Assembly (NCBI GenBank): GCA_963611355.1
Contig: CAVDRM010000004.1
Coordinates: forward strand, 23,216 to 87,215
DNA from: CAVDRM01 sp963611355
Lineage (GTDB): Bacteria > Bacillota > Clostridia > Christensenellales > Aristaeellaceae
Direction: 5' to 3'
DNA length: 64,000 bases
In this document: piece by piece, positions 52,165 through 60,420 of the stretch
Position numbering within the stretch: position 1 is the first letter of the stretch
Layout: every line of letters begins with the position of its first letter
Notes under the pieces: model-generated
Databases searched by the model: none
What the model was told of the DNA's origin: nothing
What the model saw: the letters and a program-made list of their open reading frames with translations, nothing else
Translations under genes and position numbers: made by a program

Positions 52165-53324
52165 TGAACACACCCTCTGGCCACCATCAGCTCTTCATTG
52201 GTCTCAAACACATAGATTTTGATACCGCTGTCGGGCGCGCTGATGAGCCCCTGAATGCGCCGCTCGGCATTTTTCCGAGCATCGAGCTTGGCATGGACAA
52301 AGCCGAGACGACTGACCACGTTTTCACGGAATTCGGAGCCTTTCAGACCGATTCCGCCGGTGAACACCAGCGCGTCCAAGCCGCCCATGAAGGCCGTCTG
52401 CATGCCGATGTAGCCGACCACGGAATCGGCAAAGGCATCCAGCGCCAGCTGTGCCCGTTCATTGCCGTCGGCAGCGGCCAGCTCCACTTCGCGCATATCG
52501 TTGCTGACGCCGGAAAGCCCCTGAAAGCCGCTTTCCTTGGAAAGAAGCTTCATGACATTGTCAAGGCCGCCAAGCTGTGCAGTCAAAACGGGCAGACAGA
52601 ATGCATCAAAATCGCCGACACGGTTGTTGTTGAACACGCCGGACTGGGGGGTCGCGCCCATCGACGAAGCGACGGAATGCCCGTCTAAGATGGCGCAGAC
52701 AGAGGAAGAGCCGCCAAGGTGCGCCGATACGATGCGGCGGCAGTCGGGCGCTTCCATGCCCGTTTTCCAGGCGATATAGCTGTGGGAATTGCCGTGAAAG
52801 CCCCAGCGCCGGACTCCGTATTTTTCCGCCCATTCCAGCGGAACGCCATAATAGCGGCGCTCTTTCGGCATCATAGCATGGAAGCCGGTTTCAAAGCAAG
52901 CGATTTGCGTAAGCGATGGATGCTTTGTTGCAACCGCCCGCATCATGGCGATATAAACGGGGTTGTGTGCCGGCGTCAGCGGCGCCATGCGTTCCATTTC
53001 GGAAAGCAGCTCCTGCGTTACAAAATGAGATCCGGAAAAGCATCCGCCGTGAACGGCTTTATAGCCGACGGCATCCAGCGATTTCAAATCGACCGAAATC
53101 CCCAGTGCCGAAAGCCTTTCCAGACAAAGGCTCAGAGCATCCATATGCGTCTTGCAGGCACAGGCTGCCTTTTCTTCACGGCCGTTTGCCGAAATCTCAT
53201 ATTTTCCCGCCGTGCCGATGCTTTCAACCCCGCCGGAGGCAAGCACAATTTCTTCCGTGCCCATTTCATAGAGCTTGAACTTAAAGCTCGTTGAGCCGAG
53301 ATTCAAAACGATGATTTTTTTCAT
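52146..53324 (-). CDS. acetate-kinase-family acyl-phosphate kinase, diverged
   Basis: A 392-aa ASKHA-fold kinase. Family landmarks are present: VLNLGSTSFKFKLYE at the N-terminus (Asn8, Ser11, Ser13), AVHGG (91-94), GFH (147-149), RRWGFHGNSH (172-181), FTGGIG (321-326) and ETNEELMVARG (374-384). Several residues that are catalytic in acetate kinase differ by my alignment from memory: Arg91 becomes Lys89, Asp148 becomes Glu145, Asn211 of HLGNG becomes Gly205 (HLGGSSS), and the GTRSGDIDP segment with Arg241 is replaced by a longer GATPQSGVFNNNRVGDFD. An altered acyl substrate is likely. It sits between the AllG- and AllH-like genes, where a carbamate kinase would be expected. It is unlikely to be the housekeeping acetate kinase. 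Confidence 0.85.
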   Translation of the reverse strand: MKKIIVLNLGSTSFKFKLYEMGTEEIVLASGGVESIGTAGKYEISANGREEKAACACKTHMDALSLCLERLSALGISVDLKSLDAVGYKAVHGGCFSGSHFVTQELLSEMERMAPLTPAHNPVYIAMMRAVATKHPSLTQIACFETGFHAMMPKERRYYGVPLEWAEKYGVRRWGFHGNSHSYIAWKTGMEAPDCRRIVSAHLGGSSSVCAILDGHSVASSMGATPQSGVFNNNRVGDFDAFCLPVLTAQLGGLDNVMKLLSKESGFQGLSGVSNDMREVELAAADGNERAQLALDAFADSVVGYIGMQTAFMGGLDALVFTGGIGLKGSEFRENVVSRLGFVHAKLDARKNAERRIQGLISAPDSGIKIYVFETNEELMVARGCVQCLAKN

Positions 53325-53339
53325 GAGCTTCCTCGACGC

Positions 53340-54602
53340 TTACTTTTTCGGGCTGTATTTGGCTGCGAAGGACTTCATTGCCTTTTCGAAGCAGGCCATC
53401 GGCACACGCGCCATGCCTGCGCCGATTAAACCGCCCTCATAATTGAACATGCCGCCGTGGATGGCAGGAGAAATGCCTGTTTTGAGGACAAGGCGCATAT
53501 CAATGCCGGAGGGCAGACAGTCAAAGTCAAGGTTCGGAATCGGATAATTGGGATTTTTGGTGATGGTAATTTTTTCCATCTCGCGGGTTTGCGCAATGGC
53601 GTCTGCCAATGTCATGCCGCGCAGAGAACAAACGATGGGGCTGGCCGCGGCTGCCAGACCGCCCATGCCGGCGGTCTCCACGACGCAGCTGTCGCCTATC
53701 CACGGCAGTTGGTCCTTTTCCGTAAAGCGGGTGGAGGTGTAGCGACCCTTCATCATGGGCGCTGGCGCGGTAAACCACTGACCCGGCAGACCGGCGATTT
53801 TAATGCCGAATTCCACGCCGTTGCCGGCCATCGCCGTGACCATCGTTGAATACTCGATGCCGTCCGCTGCAATGGCGGAGGAACGGGAAGAACCCTGACC
53901 GTAGCAATGGAAAAAGCGCGGCGTTTCGACGATGTATTTGACGGTGCGCATGATTTCTTCCTTGGGGCGGTTCAGCTCAAAGAGCTGCGGCAGGACGATT
54001 TTATCGAACAGAAGGTCGGCTGCCGTCTGACGGGTGTGGTTTTCATCACCCATCTGCATCGCCTCGGCCAAAATGGGCTTAATGGCAATGCCGCCGTTTT
54101 TAAAGAGCATTTCACGAACGGGCGGAAACAGCTCCTCGCGCATATAGCGCAGATTTTCCGCAATTTCGGGGCTATACAAACCCCAGCCGCAGAAGCCGCC
54201 TTGGAACGGGCCTTCGGCCGGAAAGGTGGCTGCGGTGGTGTGATTGCGGCGGTCCTCGATGACATTCATGGCGACGGACTTGGTGATAATCCCCGTGCCC
54301 GCGCCGACCGTGTTGTGGTTCAGCGCCGAGTCGATTTTAATTTCGCCGGACTTGATGATTTCAACGGCTTGTTTTTCGTCCTTTGCCCAGCCTTCAAACA
54401 GCATGGCGCTGACCATGCCGCGCTTGTGCAGCATGACCATATCGTCATAGTCAATGGGCGGTCCGGAGTGAAGAATCATATGGTCCTCAAGGCCTTCAAC
54501 ACATTCGCCGGCAGGCTTGATATCCACCCAGAACGGGTCGTTATCCGTCAGACAGGCAGCGGCTTTTTGGTTGGCCTCGGCAATCAGCTGTTTTACATCC
54601 AT
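53340..54602 (-). CDS. DUF1116 protein, AllG-like (oxamate carbamoyltransferase subunit homologue)
   Basis: A 420-aa protein matching YlbE/AllG (DUF1116), whose E. coli member has nearly the same length. Typical parts: ILHSGPPIDYDDM, AMLFEGWAKDEKQAVEI, GPFQGGFCGWGLYSPEIAEN, the central GNGVEFGIKIAGLPGQWFTA with PAP, and the end GISPAIHGGMFNYEGGLIGA then ARVP. AllG works together with AllF and AllH in the phosphorolysis of oxalurate. The ATG has CGGAGGAAAG upstream. It follows the small FdrA C-terminal gene by 18 bases and precedes the kinase by 15 bases. Confidence 0.88.
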   Translation of the reverse strand: MDVKQLIAEANQKAAACLTDNDPFWVDIKPAGECVEGLEDHMILHSGPPIDYDDMVMLHKRGMVSAMLFEGWAKDEKQAVEIIKSGEIKIDSALNHNTVGAGTGIITKSVAMNVIEDRRNHTTAATFPAEGPFQGGFCGWGLYSPEIAENLRYMREELFPPVREMLFKNGGIAIKPILAEAMQMGDENHTRQTAADLLFDKIVLPQLFELNRPKEEIMRTVKYIVETPRFFHCYGQGSSRSSAIAADGIEYSTMVTAMAGNGVEFGIKIAGLPGQWFTAPAPMMKGRYTSTRFTEKDQLPWIGDSCVVETAGMGGLAAAASPIVCSLRGMTLADAIAQTREMEKITITKNPNYPIPNLDFDCLPSGIDMRLVLKTGISPAIHGGMFNYEGGLIGAGMARVPMACFEKAMKSFAAKYSPKK

Positions 54603-54620
54603 CGCGCTTTCCTCCGTTTA

Positions 54621-54782
54621 TTACAGGAATTCGTCGAGCATCTCTTCAATCTCTTCGGATTGCTTGACCGGCGGCATCCATTCGATTTGTGTGGTTTTTA
54701 CATTCTGTGCGACCATCGCATCATAGAAAATTTTAATGCCGAGGTTGGCGACCGCCGGCTTTTCCTTATAAATGCCCTCCAT
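54621..54782 (-). CDS. 53-aa protein: separately encoded C-terminal domain of FdrA
   Basis: A 53-aa ORF that starts in the stop of fdrA (TAATG, one-base overlap). It reads KPAVANLGIKIFYDAMVAQN then VKTTQIEWMPPVKQSEEIEE. From memory the C-terminal tail of E. coli FdrA reads VAVINIGLRSFALELQ followed by VVHYQWSPVAGG, which matches in spacing and character (ANLGIKIFYDAM against INIGLRSFALEL, IEWMPPV against YQWSPVA). The main FdrA here is about 505 aa and E. coli FdrA about 555, so the two pieces sum to one full protein. I conclude that the domain is split off, kept in phase by coupling, and probably re-associates with FdrA. No mutated codon at the junction proves recent breakage. Confidence 0.75.
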   Translation of the reverse strand: MEGIYKEKPAVANLGIKIFYDAMVAQNVKTTQIEWMPPVKQSEEIEEMLDEFL

Positions 54783-56299
54783 TATTTTCGAGCCTCCAGT
54801 TCCTGACAGAGCTTTGCGCACAGACGCGCAGCTTCATAATTGCTGTCGGCAACGACAGCGCCGGCTTCTTGGAGCATCTTTTTGATACCATCCTTGTCCT
54901 GCGGGTCGTGTTCGCCGCCGCAAACCGCGCAGACATACAGCACATCCGGTCGGGACTGAATGAGCGGAACATAGCAGGAGGCGGGGTCGGGCGCAACGCC
55001 CGGACCCAAGATGATGTCCATCGCAATGATGCCGACGGCAGGGTCGGCCAGCTCCTGACGAAAACGCTGCACACGCTGCGTCGGGTCAAAAACGGTATGG
55101 GGTGCTTCGGCCGTAAAGTCAAGGTCGCCCATATCCAGCAGGGAATGCTCCTCGCTCTGCTTGTGCGTTTTCAGGCGCACGGCGTATTTGGTATTGTCTC
55201 GGTTGGTGTGCAGCTTCACTTCCGGCGCAACAGTGCGGAAGGTCATCAGCGTTTCCTCGGCAAAGGTGCCGCCTGTATACAGGCCGCGGAAATATTTTTT
55301 GTCCGGGGAAAGGCGCGCAGCCAGCTTCTTCGAAAGCCCGATGACTTCCTCCTCCGTCCAGCCGAGCTTCGGCTCTGCGCCCGTTATCAGCCGGACGCAG
55401 GCCTTGGCAGCATCGGTCAGGTTATATGTGCCGACGACCTTGTGCCCCCTGTACAGCGATTCATCTGCACCAAGGAAAACAGCGACAACAGGCTTGTGCA
55501 GCTTGTCCGCCTCGCACAGAACTTCTTCCATGACTTCACGGTCGGCCAGCATGGAAACCAGACAGATAAGCTTCGTGTCCTCATCTGCGTCCAGCCGTTT
55601 CATATCGGCCCTCATGGATACGCCGCCGACGGCCTTTTTGAGGTCGCGCCCGCCTGTGCCCAGCACGCAGGTCACGCCGCTGCCCATCTGCTCAATGAGG
55701 CAGGCAACCTCCTGAGAGCCTGAGCCGGAAGCGCCGATGATACCGACAGGGCCAAAGTTGACAATGCTTCCGGCGGCCATTGCAACGCCGCCCAGCAGAC
55801 CGACGCCCGCATCCGGCCCCATCATCAGGCAGCCGTGCTCACGCGCATATTCTTTGATTTCGCGCTCTTCCTCCAAGGAAACATCCGCCGTAAACATGAA
55901 CACGTCCATGCCCTTGTCAATAGCCTTCCGCGCTTCCTTGATGGCGTATTCGCCGGGCAGAGAAATCTGAAGCACATTGAATTCGCCGTTTTCCAGCTCA
56001 TTCACATCCCGATAGACGCGCTGATGCTTGCCGCTCGTGGAAGACAGCGCTTTCATCGCGGCGGCACAGGCATTTTCCAACTGTTCCTCTGTTTCCGCCT
56101 CAACTGCGACCATCAGGTCGTTTTTCGTCGTATCTTCCGGTACGAAATAGCCCTCGCCCGTGAGCATATCGATGTTCTGCTTTGTTCCCATGCCAGATTC
56201 TGCGCCGGAAACGCCTGGAAGGTCTGTCAGATTGATGGCCACGCCCATCAGCGTGACAGAGTCAACATATCGGCTCTTTGTGACAAATACTTTTTTCAA
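54782..56299 (-). CDS. fdrA: FdrA/AllF-like protein (acyl-CoA synthetase fold)
   Basis: About 505 aa from a TTG at 56299. It matches FdrA: KSRYVDSVTLM at the start, VQLSLPGEYA-like LQISLPGEYAIKEARKAIDK, LMMGPDAGVGLLGGVAMA, the nucleotide/CoA-binding loop VGIIGASGSGSQEVACLIEQ, GTGGRDLKKAVGGVSM, FRGLYTGGTFAEETL and IAMDIILGPGVAPDPAS. FdrA resembles succinyl-CoA synthetase and in E. coli (AllF) is part of the oxamate carbamoyltransferase. A GTG at 56305 is an alternative start, but the TTG gives a four-base TTGA overlap with the flavoprotein stop and a better N-terminal match. It lacks the last 50 residues, which are encoded by the next ORF. Confidence 0.88.
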   Translation of the reverse strand: MKKVFVTKSRYVDSVTLMGVAINLTDLPGVSGAESGMGTKQNIDMLTGEGYFVPEDTTKNDLMVAVEAETEEQLENACAAAMKALSSTSGKHQRVYRDVNELENGEFNVLQISLPGEYAIKEARKAIDKGMDVFMFTADVSLEEEREIKEYAREHGCLMMGPDAGVGLLGGVAMAAGSIVNFGPVGIIGASGSGSQEVACLIEQMGSGVTCVLGTGGRDLKKAVGGVSMRADMKRLDADEDTKLICLVSMLADREVMEEVLCEADKLHKPVVAVFLGADESLYRGHKVVGTYNLTDAAKACVRLITGAEPKLGWTEEEVIGLSKKLAARLSPDKKYFRGLYTGGTFAEETLMTFRTVAPEVKLHTNRDNTKYAVRLKTHKQSEEHSLLDMGDLDFTAEAPHTVFDPTQRVQRFRQELADPAVGIIAMDIILGPGVAPDPASCYVPLIQSRPDVLYVCAVCGGEHDPQDKDGIKKMLQEAGAVVADSNYEAARLCAKLCQELEARK

Positions 56300-57840
56300 T
56301 GGCACACAGCCTCCTTGCAGACGGCACAGCTGCCATCCGAATTTTTCTGAATCAATGTATAGTAGCGTAAAGAAGCGGGCTTCGTGCTGTCCGTGCGCGT
56401 ATGGCAGCCTAGCGATTCACGGCGGCACAAAGCGCTTTTGGTGAGCAGCATGGCGGCGGTCAGGTCATTTTCAAGGCGCATGGCCTCAAAACCGCTGTAT
56501 TCGGACACCTGCTTCAGCAGCGCGTCCAGCGTTTGCTCTGCCTCGCAAAGCCCTGCCTCGCAGCGCAGCACGCCGACATTTTTGCCGAGCGTTTCCTGCA
56601 TCTGCACACGAAGACTGGCGGGAGGCGGATTGCTCGGAATATCATCAGGCACAAGGGCATTCGGCGCATCGACCGTTTTAACATAGGCCGCCGCAGCATA
56701 ACCGGCTCTCCGGCCAAAGACCAGCGTTTCCAAGCCGGCGCTCCCGCCGATGCGGTTCGCGCCGTGGACGCCGCCCGCCGCCTCGCCGCAGACGAAAAGA
56801 CCGGGCAGGGTAGAAGCGCAGGAGGCGTCAATCACCGCGCCGCCTAAGCTCGTGTGCGCGGCGGGCGCAAGCTCAATCATTTGCTCCGCTAAATCAATGC
56901 CGACATCCCGATACCGTTTCACATACATTGGGTACGCTTCATTCAGGCGCTCGCGTCCGACTCCCGTGGCATCAAAGAAAATACCGCCGTGTTCCGTGCC
57001 GCGCCCCGAATTGATTTCCCTGGCGATTTCCCGCGCCATGACGTCTTTTGGAACGCGCTCGTCCATAAAACGCTGACCGAAAGTGTTGCGCATGACAGCA
57101 CCGTCAAAGAACATGGTAGTAATCATGCTTGTGCCGCGCAGCGACTCCGGCCAGACAGCGCCGGAAGGCTCGAATTGGATGAATTCCATGTCTCGAAGCT
57201 GCGCACCCGCATAGTACGTCATGGCGGCAGCGTCTCCGCCCGCATCCTTTTTATTGGTGGTTTGCGGAAATACGGAGCAGAAGCCGCCGCTTGCCAGTAT
57301 GACCGCTTTCGCAAAAAAGGCAAGGAATGCCTGTTCTTTTTTGCTGTAGGCGACAGCGCCCTGCACGCGCCCTTCCCGCACAATCAGCCGAAGCGCACGG
57401 CAGGACGGGAATACATCAGCTTTGCCTTTCAATTCGGAAAGGAGCTTTTGCATGATGGCAGGACCGGTTTCATTGCCGATGGAAATAACGCGCGGACGAC
57501 TTGCGCCCAGGGGACGCAGAAGCTGATATCCGCCTTCCGCCGAGCTATTAAAGGAAAGCCCCATTTCTCTCACTTCCCGAACGACAAGCGGAGCATCGGC
57601 ACACAGTACATGAGCCAGCGCGGGGTCGTTGACCACACCGCTGTCCATCGTGTCCTTGAAGAAAATATCCGCTGAATCATCGGGATGAACCGGAGCGCCG
57701 ATGCCGTGTACCCACGGGGACGCGCCGCGTCCGTCAAAAAGGATGGTGGGGCGGATATCGGAGCGCACCAGCGCACGGGCTGCCGTTAAGCCGGACAGCC
57801 CTGCGCCGATGACAAGACATTCGGAATAAAATTGCTTCAT
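56296..57840 (-). CDS. FAD-dependent oxidoreductase, SdhA/FrdA/L-aspartate oxidase type
   Basis: A 514-aa flavoprotein. The dinucleotide-binding motif CLVIGAGLSGLTAARAL (residues 8-24) is at the N-terminus; the middle holds AVILASGGFCSVFPQTTN and DMEFIQFEPSGAV, then LAPAAHTSLGGAVID corresponding to the P-x-x-H-(Y/F)-x-M-G-G element, and LFVCGEAAGGVHGANRIGGS. This is the flavoprotein family of succinate dehydrogenase, fumarate reductase and aspartate oxidase, without a partner iron-sulfur subunit here, so it resembles the soluble oxidase or reductase type. The frame is open to 57933, but the ATG at 57840 with GGGAGG overlaps the dehydratase stop by one base and is used. It overlaps fdrA at the other end. 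Confidence 0.85.
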   Translation of the reverse strand: MKQFYSECLVIGAGLSGLTAARALVRSDIRPTILFDGRGASPWVHGIGAPVHPDDSADIFFKDTMDSGVVNDPALAHVLCADAPLVVREVREMGLSFNSSAEGGYQLLRPLGASRPRVISIGNETGPAIMQKLLSELKGKADVFPSCRALRLIVREGRVQGAVAYSKKEQAFLAFFAKAVILASGGFCSVFPQTTNKKDAGGDAAAMTYYAGAQLRDMEFIQFEPSGAVWPESLRGTSMITTMFFDGAVMRNTFGQRFMDERVPKDVMAREIAREINSGRGTEHGGIFFDATGVGRERLNEAYPMYVKRYRDVGIDLAEQMIELAPAAHTSLGGAVIDASCASTLPGLFVCGEAAGGVHGANRIGGSAGLETLVFGRRAGYAAAAYVKTVDAPNALVPDDIPSNPPPASLRVQMQETLGKNVGVLRCEAGLCEAEQTLDALLKQVSEYSGFEAMRLENDLTAAMLLTKSALCRRESLGCHTRTDSTKPASLRYYTLIQKNSDGSCAVCKEAVCH

Positions 57841-59516
57841 TAAACCTCCCAGATGCCGCCCTTGGCCATTGAGCCGACATTCTTGGAGAACAGACGCAGA
57901 TAGCGCTGATAATCCTTGCCGGGAAACTCCCACTTGAAGGCTTCGATACGCGCTTTGAGCTCATCTTCGGGGATGCACAAATCAATGCGGCGGTTGGGAA
58001 TATCAATGGTGATTTCATCGCCATCATGCACAACAGCCAGCGGGCTGCCGAGAGCCGCTTCGGGGCTGACATAACCGACGCTCAAGCCGGATGTGCCGCC
58101 GGAGAAACGGCCGTCCGTGATGATGGCACAGGAATTGTACAGCGCGGGCTGCCCTTTAAGCTCTTCCTGGAAGGTAAAAGCCGTAGTGCCGAAGCGCCCC
58201 TTTAAGCCGAGAAAGCGCAGAACGCAGGCATCGCCCTCGTGAATCTTGCCGGAACGCAGGGCATCCAACGCATCGTGCAGGGAATTAAAGACCTTTGCCT
58301 TGCCTTTGAAGGTCATCAGGTTCTGCGGAACGGCGGCAATCTTAATGATGGAGCCTTCCGGCGCAAGCGAACCGTACAGCACGCCCAGACCCGGCTCGGT
58401 CATCACGGGGTTATCCAGTGTGCGGATGCAGTCGTCATTGTAAATCACCGCATTTTCCACATTTTCGCGGACGGTGTGGCCGTTCACGGTCATGCAGTCG
58501 CCGTTCAGACGCGGCAGCAGATTCTTCATCAGCGCGGGCATGCCGCCGGCCAAATCAAAGTCCTTAACGGAATATTCGCCGCCGGGCATCAGGTGAGACA
58601 GCAGCGGCACGGAGTTGGACATTTCATCGAAATACTTCCACCACGGCAGGTCATAGCCCGCTTCGTGGCCGATGGCGGGCAGATGCAGAATAAGGTTGGA
58701 AGAGCCGGCGACGGCCATGTCAACGGCAATGGCATTTTTAATGGATTCGGGCGTGATAATCTGGCGGGCGGTGATGCCTTCCTTCACCAGCTCCATGATG
58801 CGTTTGCCGGCGCGGAAAGCCAGATTGCGAATCTCACTGGACACGGCGGACATGGAGGAGTTGCCGGGCAGCGTCATGCCCATTGCTTCGGCCATCATGC
58901 ACATGGAGTTGGCGGTGGTCATGGAGGTGCAGCCGCCGCAGATGCCCCAGCTGTGCTGAATCAGGCCGTTGTACAGGTCCATATCGATTTTGCCTTCGGC
59001 AGCCGCGCCGACCTTATCCTGCGCCCGGATATGCACGACTTCCCTGCCGCGGAACGTACCCAGAGGCATATAGCCGCCGGTCACAACGATGGCCGGAATG
59101 TCTAGACGGGCGGCGCCCATCAGGTGGCCGGGAACAATGGAGTCGCAGGTGGAGAGAAGCACCATGCCATCAAAGAAATTGCCGTCCACGGTCAGCTCGA
59201 CCTGGTCAGCAATGGAGTTGCGGGAAGGAACCTCGATATATTTGGGGTCTTTCAGCACCATGCCGTCGCAGATGGCGGTGGTCATCACTTCCAGTGGCAG
59301 ACCGCCCGCTTCGCGGATGCCCTGCTTGACGCGCTCGGCAAGCTGATTCAGATGAACGTGGCCGGGGTTATATTCATTCCAAGAGTCAACGACAGCAATC
59401 AGCGGGCGATGAAGCTCTTCTTCCGTATAGCCCATGCCCAGCATCAATCCGCGGCGGCATTCATTCGCCTCGCCGAATTCCCAGCAGCTTCTCATATCTT
59501 CATATTTGCGTGCCAT
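57840..59516 (-). CDS. IlvD/Edd-family dehydratase (dihydroxy-acid or sugar-acid dehydratase)
   Basis: A 558-aa iron-sulfur dehydratase. Cluster residues are in LLSTCDSIVPGHLMGA and GICGGCTSMTTANSMCMM; the typical C-terminal ITDGRFSGGTSGLSVGYVSP is intact. The loop that contains a Cys in the [2Fe-2S] sugar-acid dehydratases reads WNEYNPGHVHL here, as in E. coli IlvD (PGHVHL), so a [4Fe-4S] type is possible. Family enzymes dehydrate 2,3-dihydroxy acids to 2-oxo-3-deoxy acids. With no other ilv genes near and with a dehydrogenase, lactonase-like hydrolase and KDPG-type aldolase in the island, a sugar-acid substrate is more likely than branched-chain synthesis. The ATG has AAAGGAGGATACC upstream. 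Confidence 0.9.
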   Translation of the reverse strand: MARKYEDMRSCWEFGEANECRRGLMLGMGYTEEELHRPLIAVVDSWNEYNPGHVHLNQLAERVKQGIREAGGLPLEVMTTAICDGMVLKDPKYIEVPSRNSIADQVELTVDGNFFDGMVLLSTCDSIVPGHLMGAARLDIPAIVVTGGYMPLGTFRGREVVHIRAQDKVGAAAEGKIDMDLYNGLIQHSWGICGGCTSMTTANSMCMMAEAMGMTLPGNSSMSAVSSEIRNLAFRAGKRIMELVKEGITARQIITPESIKNAIAVDMAVAGSSNLILHLPAIGHEAGYDLPWWKYFDEMSNSVPLLSHLMPGGEYSVKDFDLAGGMPALMKNLLPRLNGDCMTVNGHTVRENVENAVIYNDDCIRTLDNPVMTEPGLGVLYGSLAPEGSIIKIAAVPQNLMTFKGKAKVFNSLHDALDALRSGKIHEGDACVLRFLGLKGRFGTTAFTFQEELKGQPALYNSCAIITDGRFSGGTSGLSVGYVSPEAALGSPLAVVHDGDEITIDIPNRRIDLCIPEDELKARIEAFKWEFPGKDYQRYLRLFSKNVGSMAKGGIWEV

Positions 59517-59581
59517 AGTCGGTATCCTCCTTTATTTTGAGGCCATAGACCTCATCATCATTTTTTATTGAACATGAAAAA

Positions 59582-60379
59582 TCAGAATTCGTCTTCAAGC
59601 ATGTTGTCGATTGCGCCATCGATGGTCTGACCGCCGTCAATAAAGATGGTCTGGCCGACAATGAAGCGGCTCTTTTCCTTATCGGCAAGGAACAGCATCA
59701 TGGGAACGATGTCGCCGGGCTGGCCGCCGTGACCAATCGGAATCTTGCGGTTAAAGCCGGTAATGTCCTTTTCGGAATAGCGGCTCATAATTTTTGTGTA
59801 AATAAGGCCGGGCGCGATACAGTTGACATTGATGCCGTATTTGATAAGTTCAACGCCGATGGACTTGGTGAACATGTTCAAGCCCGCTTTTCCGGCGGAA
59901 TACGGCAGCGCCTTGCGGCGCACCCATGTAACAAGGCTGTGAACGGAGGACACGTTGATGATAGCGCCGTGAATGCCTTTTTCAACCATGTCCTTGGCAG
60001 CTACATGAGAGCAGTACGCAGCAGAGTTTAAGTTCAGGGCGATTTGGCTGTCCCAGTAGTCCATCGGCATATCGATGAAGCCGCCTTTGGGCATTTTGAG
60101 CGCGCCGCCCGCATTGTTAATCAGCACGTCGATTTTTCCAAAATGCTCGATAAATGCATGGAGCATATTCTCACAGTCTTCCCGCTTGCTGACATCAGCC
60201 TTGTAAATCTGCGCATCCGCACCGATTTCCCTGCATTGACGGGCAACGTCTTCCGCATCAGTCGGAGAATTGCAGTAATTGATGCCGACGTCATAGCCTT
60301 CCTCGGCAAAAGCAATGGCCGCGGCCGCGCCGATGCCGTGAGAGGAGCCGGTGATAAGAACGGATTTCTTGTCAGACAT
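59582..60379 (-). CDS. short-chain dehydrogenase/reductase
   Basis: A 265-aa classical SDR. Cofactor motif LITGSSHGIGAAAAIAF (residues 8-24), NNAG (88-91), catalytic Ser145 in INVSSVHS, and Tyr160-x-x-x-Lys164 in PYSAGKAGLNMF are all present; GQTIFIDGGQTIDG is at the C-terminus. The Gly pattern with Ser-His is compatible with NADP or NAD use. It is similar in plan to gluconate 5-dehydrogenase and 2-keto-3-deoxy-sugar-acid dehydrogenases. The ATG at 60379 with AAGGAAGG is better than the frame start at 60460. It lies between the MBL-fold gene and the dehydratase, so it probably acts in the same pathway. Confidence 0.9.
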   Translation of the reverse strand: MSDKKSVLITGSSHGIGAAAAIAFAEEGYDVGINYCNSPTDAEDVARQCREIGADAQIYKADVSKREDCENMLHAFIEHFGKIDVLINNAGGALKMPKGGFIDMPMDYWDSQIALNLNSAAYCSHVAAKDMVEKGIHGAIINVSSVHSLVTWVRRKALPYSAGKAGLNMFTKSIGVELIKYGINVNCIAPGLIYTKIMSRYSEKDITGFNRKIPIGHGGQPGDIVPMMLFLADKEKSRFIVGQTIFIDGGQTIDGAIDNMLEDEF

Positions 60380-60420
60380 ATTGTTCAGTCCTTCCTTTTT
60401 TATAAATGATAAACAGCAGT

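Noticed and set aside
52146..53324. Idea that the kinase is a carbamate kinase (AllK)
   Set aside because: Carbamate kinases belong to the amino-acid-kinase fold; this sequence has acetate-kinase (ASKHA) motifs instead.
57841..57933. N-terminal extension of the flavoprotein frame
   Set aside because: It would overlap the dehydratase gene by 93 bases, and the ATG at 57840 has a good ribosome site and the normal flavoprotein N-terminus.
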